A stretch of 5,143 nucleotides of DNA from an uncultured Eggerthellaceae bacterium (lineage in GTDB: Bacteria > Actinomycetota > Coriobacteriia > Coriobacteriales > Eggerthellaceae). Where the stretch lies: positions 1 to 5,143 of the forward strand of contig CAMOLA010000094.1 of NCBI GenBank assembly GCA_946618265.1, read 5' to 3'. Below, piece after piece: positions 1 through 4,111 of this stretch (its first letter is position 1; each line of letters opens with the position of its first letter). The notes below the pieces were generated by a model, which was not told the origin of the DNA, did no database searches, and saw only the letters and a program-made list of their open reading frames with translations. The translations under genes were made by a program, and so were the position numbers.

Positions 1-173
1 TCCATCAGGCGCCTTCCATTAGCGCGCATCGGAGGGGGAAGAAAGCGAGCCGGCCTGGGGAGAGGGCCCTGCCGGTGCTTCGGGCCGTTCCGCCCGGGCG
101 ACGAGCAGCGCATACGTTGTTTGAAACCCTGGGCGGGTTCAGCCGATCATTGCACCTCCAGCCAACACGTCGT

Positions 174-211
174 GCGGGCCTTCGCCTCCCCCGAGCTAGC
201 TTTCGGCCCGC
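174..211. other. Perfect 7-bp inverted repeat (possible RNA stem)
   Basis: GCGGGCC at 174-180 is the exact reverse complement of GGCCCGC at 205-211, with a 24-nt loop. The loop holds the palindrome AGCTAGCT and a competing small pairing, CCGA 191-194 with TCGG 203-206. It could be a stem of a leader RNA. There is no T-tract, so it does not look like a terminator. Confidence 0.3.
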
Positions 212-223
212 CTCGCCGGGCGC

Positions 224-256
224 ACTGACCATTGGGGAGACTCCCTTTCGGTCAGT
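224..256. other. Hairpin with 7-bp basal stem and inner GGGG/CCCT stem
   Basis: ACTGACC 224-230 pairs exactly with GGTCAGT 250-256. Inside it, GGGG 234-237 can pair with CCCT 243-246 across the five-base loop AGACT, leaving ATT and TTC as a symmetric internal loop. It is the most compact hairpin in the first 330 bases and ends about 50 bases before the predicted promoter. It is not followed by a T-run, so a rho-independent terminator is unlikely. Function unknown. Confidence 0.35.
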
Positions 257-308
257 ATGCAACACTTACCCTGGCGACCTGTTTCGTGGTTCTATTGTTT
301 GCGTGAAC

Positions 309-339
309 TTGACAGAATGGGTCGGGTCAATGTTAGGAT
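309..339 (+). promoter_or_regulatory. Probable sigma-70-type promoter for the M23 hydrolase gene
   Basis: TTGACA at 309-314 is a perfect -35 consensus. TAGGAT at 334-339 keeps the T-A----A-T positions of a -10 box and is preceded by TG at 331-332 (extended -10). The spacing is 19 bp, a little long. Transcription would begin near 346. If the promoter is real, the ATG at 330 lies upstream of the transcript start and cannot be the start used from it, which favours the TTG at 420. The match was seen by eye and has no experimental support. Confidence 0.45.
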
Positions 340-1646
340 TGGGAGACTCGATTCAATCTTTTCGATTGCAATTCGAGCGGTTCTTTGAACCGAAACGACG
401 ATTAAACGGAGCACTCGAATTGGATACGCGAATTCTCACACCGCATTCGGTTGCGCATATGGTCACACTCGCAGGCGCCAGCGTCGCACTTGCGACTGCA
501 TGCGCGTTCGCGGCCGTCGATTCCGCATCCGCAGTAACGGCAGCCGAGAAACGCGCCGAAGCCGACGAGGTCTTCGCGCAGATCGACTCGCTGCAGACGA
601 ACCTCAACAAGGTGATGGACCAGTACGATAAGGCACAAGCCGCGTACGACGACGCCGTCGCCAAGCGCGACGAGGCGTCCGCCCAGATCGAGGAAAAGAC
701 CGCGGAAATCGAACAGCTCGAAGGAGAACTCTCCGATTTCGCCGTCGGCATGTACAAGCAGGGCGGCGCCGGCACGTTCATCGACGTGCTGATGGATTCC
801 ACCTCGTTTGAGCAGTTCGTCACCGCCTGGGATGCTTGCTCGGCGATTTCCACCAAGGGCTCCATCATGCTCGAAGACACGAAGCAAGCGCGCTCGGATC
901 TCGAAGAGGCCAAGGCGACGTTCGAAAAACAAGGCGAGCGCGCCGAAAAGAAGATAGCCGAAGCCGAGAGCGCCAGGCTCGAAATCGAGGAAACCCAAGC
1001 AGCGCTCAGGACCGAAGCCGAAAAGCTTTCCGCCGAGGCCGACGAGCTGCAACGCCAAGAAGAAGCAGCCGCCGAGGCCGCACGCCAGGCCGAGGAAGCA
1101 CGCAAGCAGCGCGAAGCCGAGCTTGCCGCCGCCGCAGAAGCAGCAGCGAAAGCGCAGGAGGAAGCCGAAGCCCAGAAGCAAGAGGGCGATGCGAGCGAAG
1201 ACGAAAGCTCCGAAGAAGACACTGCCTCTTCGGAGGGAACCCAGATGGTCGTCATGGGCACGGGATTTTTCACCAACCCCTGCCCCACCGCCACGAGCTC
1301 TTCAGGTTTCGGATACCGCGAATTCGACAACTCGTTCCACAAGGGCCTCGACATGGCGGCGCCCGAAGGAACGCCTTATTACGCCGCCGACAGCGGCACA
1401 GTCATGTATGCGACCAACGACGGTGGCTACAACGGTGGCGCCGGCAACTGGGTCGTCATCTCGCACGGCAACGGCATCGTGACCAAGTACATGCACTCGT
1501 CCGCAACTTACGTCAGGCCGGGCGATTTCGTCGAGCGCGGCCAGAACATCGGGGCCGTCGGCAACACCGGCCAATCGTTCGGCGCCCACCTGCACTTCCA
1601 GGTTGAGGTCGATGGCGTCGCCGTCAATCCGCTCAACTACATCTAG
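330..1646 (+). CDS. Secreted coiled-coil M23 (LytM-type) peptidoglycan endopeptidase
   Basis: This is a predicted zinc metallopeptidase that cuts peptide cross-links in peptidoglycan outside the membrane. Numbered from the ATG at 330 (438 aa): a hydrophobic signal segment at 44-63 ending in an ASA cleavage-like site near 66-68; coiled coil about 70-140; a PcsB/RipC-like hinge (YKQGGAGTFIDVL, then STSFEQF) about 143-163; a second, Ala/Glu/Lys-rich coiled coil about 176-285; an acidic Ser/Glu linker about 286-304; and the LytM domain about 315-438. The domain has all family ligands: H337 and D341 in HKGLD, H389 in YMHSS, and H420/H422 in HLH. The architecture matches PcsB, EnvC and RipC, hydrolases that in other bacteria are controlled by FtsEX during division. 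That link is inferred here. The start is uncertain: TTG at 420 has a better ribosome site and gives 408 aa. Codons between 330 and about 470 are richer in CGA/TTA than the rest. No terminator is visible immediately after the stop. The family call is firm and the start is not. Confidence 0.93.
   Translation: MLGLGDSIQSFRLQFERFFEPKRRLNGALELDTRILTPHSVAHMVTLAGASVALATACAFAAVDSASAVTAAEKRAEADEVFAQIDSLQTNLNKVMDQYDKAQAAYDDAVAKRDEASAQIEEKTAEIEQLEGELSDFAVGMYKQGGAGTFIDVLMDSTSFEQFVTAWDACSAISTKGSIMLEDTKQARSDLEEAKATFEKQGERAEKKIAEAESARLEIEETQAALRTEAEKLSAEADELQRQEEAAAEAARQAEEARKQREAELAAAAEAAAKAQEEAEAQKQEGDASEDESSEEDTASSEGTQMVVMGTGFFTNPCPTATSSSGFGYREFDNSFHKGLDMAAPEGTPYYAADSGTVMYATNDGGYNGGAGNWVVISHGNGIVTKYMHSSATYVRPGDFVERGQNIGAVGNTGQSFGAHLHFQVEVDGVAVNPLNYI
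408..422 (+). promoter_or_regulatory. Candidate ribosome binding site with TTG start codon
   Basis: GGAG at 408-411 lies 8 nt before an in-frame TTG at 420-422. The ATG at 330 has only GGGTCGGG-like sequence upstream and no clear Shine-Dalgarno. Starting at 420 gives a compact signal peptide (about 14 residues, then a roughly 20-residue hydrophobic stretch), whereas starting at 330 puts 43 residues before it. This site is the main argument for the shorter protein. Confidence 0.45.
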
Positions 1647-1681
1647 AAGCCAACTTGCTTACTGCACTACGCTAATCAGCG

Positions 1682-1763
1682 AATTTAGTGCACACAAATA
1701 CTGCTGCAAATTGCAAAACACCAGGTCAATTTTTCCGTAGGTGCTATTTGTGTGCACTAAATT
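1682..1763 (+). repeat. 82-bp palindromic intergenic element, copy 1 (upstream of nuclease-like gene)
   Basis: The arms AATTTAGTGCACACAAATA (1682-1700) and TATTTGTGTGCACTAAATT (1745-1763) are perfect 19-bp reverse complements around a 44-nt centre. The centre carries AAAACACCAGGTC at 1715-1727, followed by TTTTTC at 1730-1735. Both are also present, in reverse orientation, in the element at 3082-3168. A nested stem, AAATTG 1708-1713 with CAATTT 1727-1732, leaves the core in its loop. As RNA or single-stranded DNA this would be a long hairpin; as duplex it is a strong dyad. Candidate identities are an end of a small mobile unit, a REP/MITE-like sequence, or an operator/attenuator. The pairing is certain and the role is unknown. 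Confidence 0.9.
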
Positions 1764-1779
1764 GCAAACAGGCACACAA

Positions 1780-1798
1780 GCAGCAAGCTGCGTATGCT
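1780..1798 (+). promoter_or_regulatory. Dyad GCAGC-AA-GCTGC and -10-like TATGCT before the nuclease-like gene
   Basis: GCAGC 1780-1784 and GCTGC 1787-1791 form a perfect dyad with a 2-bp centre, too tight for an RNA hairpin but suitable as a protein-binding site. It directly abuts TATGCT at 1793-1798, a -10-like box ending 11 nt before the ATG at 1810. No Shine-Dalgarno sequence precedes that ATG and no good -35 lies at the right distance. The gene may therefore be read from a leaderless or near-leaderless transcript, possibly repressed through the dyad. Inference only. Confidence 0.3.
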
Positions 1799-1809
1799 AC
1801 TCTTCGAAA

Positions 1810-3009
1810 ATGGAACTGACATTCAACAGGCGCTCCGCACTCCAGCTCTTGCGTGCGTTACGGGCTGATAGCTCGAAACGGCATGTGCTTTCGAGACGAA
1901 CGCACATTTGCCAGCCAAATATCGAGCCGCTGAAACGGTGGAGCAAAAACTCCTTCGACAGAATAGCCAAAGAGCTCCAACTCCCACTTACCAACTCCTT
2001 AAGCGCGCAGTCAATCGAAATCGCTGTCCCGAAACAGGAAATACGCATCAGAGCAAAAGGCGTCACGAGCACCGTATACCACAGCAGCCTTCCCGATGGG
2101 GCCTTTATCGACATCGGCAACGGAGCTACGATCAGCAGCCCAGAGCTACTATTCGTGGAGCTGGCCCCTTTCATGCATCCAGTTGAGCACCTGATGCTCG
2201 GACATGAGCTATGCGGCACGTTTGCCCGAGACGCTGCTGATCCCTACAACGGCCCCGTCGTATACGGCATCCCCCCGCTGACAAGCGTCTCGCGAATCAC
2301 GAGCTTTCTTCAGAAGACACACCATATCGAAGGAATCAGGCATGCACGTACTTCTCTCTCGTTTCTAAACGATAATGCATGGTCGCCTACTGAATCGCTC
2401 CTCGCTGCGTTGCTACGACTCCCAATAGACAGCCTTGGCTACGAAATCGGAGAACTTATCCTCAATCCGCGCGAGGAGTTCAGCGGAGCGCTTCCTGGCG
2501 CAAAGGAATCACGCGTCCCGGACATCATGATTGCAAACTCTTCCGTTGGGGTAAACTATGACGGCCTTGCCCATTTCGACTTGAAGCCGCTAATCGGTGC
2601 CGCAATCGAGGTCGGTGCGCATCCCGAAGTGCTACAAACGCAAATTGCACTCAACCGTGCTGCACGACAAATACGGAATAAGGTGGTTGACGACATACGG
2701 CGCAATCGCGAGCTTGCCGTCGACGGACTTGCCGTGCTGCCCGTGACCAAGGAAGACCTTTACATTCCCAATGGCATGGACCTGCTAGTTGTACAGCTAG
2801 CAGAGATGCTAGAGCGCTTGGATGGCCGAGATCTAAGCTGGCAAAAGCACGTTCTCGACCTCAAGACCCTCAGCGAAGCACGCTACCGCATGACCCTTTC
2901 GCTATTACCCGGCAATCACGAACGCAACGTGCAAGTCGGACGCTTTATTAGCGGTCGAAAAATCGTAGAGAGTCCTACGCAAGTTATCGAATGCTGGGTC
3001 GAACTATAG
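1810..3009 (+). CDS. Orphan protein with Vsr/DUF559-like (PD-(D/E)XK fold) C-terminal region
   Basis: A 399-residue soluble protein with no signal peptide or membrane segment. The start is taken as the ATG at 1810; the frame stays open to a GTG at 1741, but that would begin inside the palindromic element. The N-terminal third is basic (SALQLLRALR, then KRH and RR). The middle contains SPELLF (110-115) and LGHELCGTF (130-138). The C-terminal half shows, in order, WSPTESLLAALLRLP (191-205, with E195), SRVPDIMI (234-241, with D238), VGVNYDGLAHFD (246-257, with D251 and H255), DDIRRNREL (294-302) and GLAVLPVTKEDLY (306-318). This order matches the PD...E-DG-H...D-R-L...G-VL-V pattern of Vsr and DUF559 endonuclease-like proteins, also seen as C-terminal domains of AbiEi-like proteins. 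The classical D/E-X-K lysine is not obvious, so activity is uncertain. I recall similar unnamed proteins in Coriobacteriia. G+C is clearly lower than in its neighbours, and inverted palindromic elements flank it, suggesting acquisition. DNA binding or nicking is inferred. Confidence 0.85.
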   Translation: MELTFNRRSALQLLRALRADSSKRHVLSRRTHICQPNIEPLKRWSKNSFDRIAKELQLPLTNSLSAQSIEIAVPKQEIRIRAKGVTSTVYHSSLPDGAFIDIGNGATISSPELLFVELAPFMHPVEHLMLGHELCGTFARDAADPYNGPVVYGIPPLTSVSRITSFLQKTHHIEGIRHARTSLSFLNDNAWSPTESLLAALLRLPIDSLGYEIGELILNPREEFSGALPGAKESRVPDIMIANSSVGVNYDGLAHFDLKPLIGAAIEVGAHPEVLQTQIALNRAARQIRNKVVDDIRRNRELAVDGLAVLPVTKEDLYIPNGMDLLVVQLAEMLERLDGRDLSWQKHVLDLKTLSEARYRMTLSLLPGNHERNVQVGRFISGRKIVESPTQVIECWVEL

Positions 3010-3069
3010 CGACCAAACGACAGTCCTCTTAGTCGCACCACAGACGCCAAGACCATACGCATCTCAAAT

Positions 3070-3110
3070 TGGGAGTGTTGAGCTATTTAGCGCACACAAA
3101 TGTACTCCCA
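3070..3110. other. Stem TGGGAGT/ACTCCCA crossing the palindromic element
   Basis: TGGGAGT at 3070-3076 is the perfect complement of ACTCCCA at 3104-3110. The enclosed loop contains the whole left arm of the palindromic element (3082-3101), while the right arm (3149-3168) lies outside. The two stems therefore cross: they can only form a pseudoknot or exclude each other. The corresponding sequence beside the upstream element does not form this stem clearly. It could be a switch or a chance pairing. Confidence 0.4.
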
Positions 3111-3168
3111 GAAAAACCCGACCTGGTGTTTTAGATTGAAATAGAAGGATTTGTGTGCACTAAATAGC
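3082..3168 (-). repeat. 87-bp palindromic intergenic element, copy 2 (inverted, downstream of nuclease-like gene)
   Basis: The arms GCTATTTAGCGCACACAAAT (3082-3101) and ATTTGTGTGCACTAAATAGC (3149-3168) are complementary over 20 bp with one C/A mismatch (3091 against 3159). Read on the minus strand, the centre carries AAAACACCAGGTC (3120-3132), three bases, then TTTTTC (3111-3116), the same core and order as the element at 1682-1763. The copy is inverted relative to copy 1, so both cores face the gene between them. The arm tip here is GCTA/TAGC, against AA/TT in copy 1, and each is complementary to its own partner. The loop is 3 bases longer than in copy 1. Pairing and similarity are direct observations; function is unknown. 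Confidence 0.9.
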
Positions 3169-3180
3169 CCGGATCAGATT

Positions 3181-3214
3181 CAAGCGAAAGGCCCTTAGCG
3201 CAAAGGGCCGCTTG
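3181..3214 (-). terminator. Hairpin overlapping the stop codon of the PrsW-family gene
   Basis: GGCCCTT 3190-3196 pairs with AAGGGCC 3203-3209 (7 bp, 6-nt loop). An outer stem, CAAGC 3181-3185 with GCTTG 3210-3214, adds 5 bp across a short asymmetric bulge. The minus-strand stop codon (3195-3197) lies inside the structure. It would fit a transcription terminator or 3'-end stabiliser for the leftward operon, but no T-tract follows (the minus strand continues GAATCTG), so termination strength is doubtful. Confidence 0.45.
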
Positions 3215-4100
3215 GCGGACGGCCGTCGGGATCATGGGGCCAATCCCGCTGGTATCGGCTGTTTGGATATCCCGCCTGCGACGTCTGCGACATCTGCGGC
3301 GGCTGGAGCGGCTGCGACGGCTGCGACATCTGCGGCGGCTGGGGCATGGAGCTCTGCGAAGTGTACAGGGGCTGCACGTCCTGCCGCAATTGCCTGAAGC
3401 TCGCGCCGCCCAAGGGCTTGTCGTTTTTCGCCATGCGATTGACCAGCGAAAGCGCCCAGATCATGAACGCGACCTCGACAGCCAGGGCGAGAAGCGCGAG
3501 CCCGTCGTTTTCCGACGATAGCGCAGCATCGTAGAAGCCGTGCTCGATTACCGGCAGCAAGAAGGCGAGCAGGTAATTGCGCCGCGAGCGCGCCGTGTCG
3601 CCAATCACCTCGTAGTAACGCGCCATACCGAAGAAGCAACCCATAACGGCACCATCAGCGCAGTGACCGGGAACCGAGAACAGCGCACGCATCAAGGCCA
3701 CTTCCAGCCCGCCGTCGAAAACGTACAGGATGTTCTCGAGCGCGGCAAAGCCCAATGAGGCCGCAACGGCGTACACGACCGCGTCGAAGATGTAATTGAA
3801 CTCGGGGTTCTTCCTGATGGTATTGAGGGCCGCGTACTTGACCCCTTCTTCCACCGCCGCGACGCCCACGAAATACTCCAGGACGAGCAGCAATGTTCCC
3901 GATGGAACCATCGACTCGAAAATGCCAAAAGCCACGTTCTCAATGATCGCCGCCACAGGCCCCGCGACCGCGCCAAAAAGGAAGACGCGCACCACGAGCC
4001 CAATAGGCTCTTTTTCCGCTTTATCCTTGTTGTATATGAACGCCAGCAGGACGATGGCGGGCAACAGCGCTGCTGCTAACAGGAACGTCGACATGGCCAC
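3195..4100 (-). CDS. PrsW-family intramembrane metalloprotease (CPBP/abortive-infection-like superfamily)
   Basis: A polytopic membrane protein of 301 aa from GTG at 4100, or 299 aa from ATG at 4094; neither start has a strong ribosome site. PrsW proteases cleave anti-sigma factors within the membrane (RsiW in Bacillus subtilis). Membrane segments are at about 4-22, 33-60, 67-83, 103-121, 133-157, 175-194 and 199-220. Family signatures are present: EEGVK with E84 and E85, FDAVVYAVAASLGFAALEN (105-123, with E122), PGHCADGAVMG with H146, and EHGFYD with H187. These are the predicted zinc-binding and catalytic residues of the family. The last 60 or so residues form a hydrophilic tail rich in Pro, Gln and Ser, with a 12-residue unit (QPPQMSQ...) present twice. 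The gene starts 11 nt after the aminotransferase stop, so it is probably translated from the same transcript. No sigma/anti-sigma pair is in the window, so the substrate is unknown. Some homologues are annotated only as PrsW-like. Confidence 0.9.
   Translation of the reverse strand: MAMSTFLLAAALLPAIVLLAFIYNKDKAEKEPIGLVVRVFLFGAVAGPVAAIIENVAFGIFESMVPSGTLLLVLEYFVGVAAVEEGVKYAALNTIRKNPEFNYIFDAVVYAVAASLGFAALENILYVFDGGLEVALMRALFSVPGHCADGAVMGCFFGMARYYEVIGDTARSRRNYLLAFLLPVIEHGFYDAALSSENDGLALLALAVEVAFMIWALSLVNRMAKNDKPLGGASFRQLRQDVQPLYTSQSSMPQPPQMSQPSQPLQPPQMSQTSQAGYPNSRYQRDWPHDPDGRPPSGPLR
3276..3345 (-). repeat. Two tandem 36-bp units in the tail of the PrsW-family gene
   Basis: Bases 3276-3309 and 3312-3345 match at 32 of 34 positions with a 36-bp period; CTGCGACATCTGCGGCGGCT and the following GG are identical at 3285-3306 and 3321-3342. 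In the protein this is a 12-residue repeat, QPPQMSQPSQPL then QPPQMSQTSQAG. Being in frame and multiples of three, copy-number changes would alter only tail length. It is probably a recent slippage duplication in a disordered cytoplasmic tail. Confidence 0.85.
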
Positions 4101-4111
4101 CCGAAACGTTG

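Larger units (their letters stand above)
1..329. other. Non-coding leader/intergenic region with strong self-complementarity, function unknown
   Basis: No convincing gene is seen here. The reading frame of the downstream hydrolase stays open back to a GTG at 75, but the translation of 75-329 is arginine- and proline-rich and resembles no known protein, so I treat it as non-coding. Several stems can be drawn by eye: GCGGGCC 174-180 with GGCCCGC 205-211, ACTGACC 224-230 with GGTCAGT 250-256, AACCC 125-129 with GGGTT 135-139, GGTGC 74-78 with GCACC 152-156, and CGACG 99-103 with CGTCG 168-172. This could be a structured leader RNA. Actinobacterial wall-hydrolase genes are often preceded by a c-di-AMP (ydaO) riboswitch, but its conserved boxes (GGGGACCCA, GGGGTGAATC) are absent. 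Searches by eye for tRNA, tmRNA, RNase P and SRP RNA signatures also failed. G+C-rich DNA produces stems by chance, so the support is modest. Confidence 0.35.
1647..1809. other. Intergenic region carrying palindromic element and upstream region of nuclease-like gene
   Basis: The region is A+T-rich compared with the hydrolase gene. It holds 35 nt with no recognised signal, then the 82-bp palindromic element (1682-1763), then a 46-nt stretch with a half-site GCACACAA at 1772-1779, a dyad at 1780-1791 and a -10-like box before the ATG at 1810. No classical terminator for the hydrolase gene is seen. The inner stem AAATTG 1708-1713 / CAATTT 1727-1732 runs into TTTTT at 1730-1734 and might end transcription weakly. 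Confidence 0.5.
3010..3194. other. Convergent intergenic region between nuclease-like gene and PrsW-family gene
   Basis: It separates the + gene ending at 3009 from the - gene ending at 3195. It contains a small stem (GCGAC 3009-3013 / GTCGC 3032-3036), the TGGGAGT/ACTCCCA stem, the second palindromic element (3082-3168) and part of the hairpin around the PrsW stop. No coding sequence is seen. There is no T-rich rho-independent terminator for the + gene unless the palindromic element serves that purpose. Confidence 0.5.

Noticed and set aside
71..211. c-di-AMP (ydaO/yuaA) riboswitch upstream of the wall hydrolase
   Set aside because: GAGCTAGC near 193-200 and the gene context looked suggestive, but the defining boxes (GGGGACCCA, GGGGTGAATC, CCCGAATCC) are absent on both strands.
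5..265. Minus-strand open frame (86 codons) in the leader region
   Set aside because: The predicted protein is Arg/Ala/Pro-rich without motifs or a ribosome site, typical of spurious G+C-rich frames.
75..329. N-terminal extension of the hydrolase from the GTG at 75
   Set aside because: It would place about 128 basic, non-conserved-looking residues before a signal peptide, and it overlaps strong inverted repeats and a promoter.
353..1354. Long minus-strand open frame (333 codons) opposite the hydrolase gene
   Set aside because: Its translation is serine/alanine-rich low complexity, the mirror of the Glu/Ala/Lys coiled coil. The plus strand has clear domains and catalytic residues.
1682..3168. 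CRISPR array or integron attC sites
   Set aside because: There are only two copies, inverted and 1.3 kb apart, with no spacers, no cas or integrase genes, and no attC R-box pattern.
1675..3177. ATCAG at 1675-1679 and 3173-3177 as a target-site duplication around the 1.49-kb unit
   Set aside because: The two copies sit at different distances from the element ends (2 and 4 bases), and a 5-mer match is easily due to chance.
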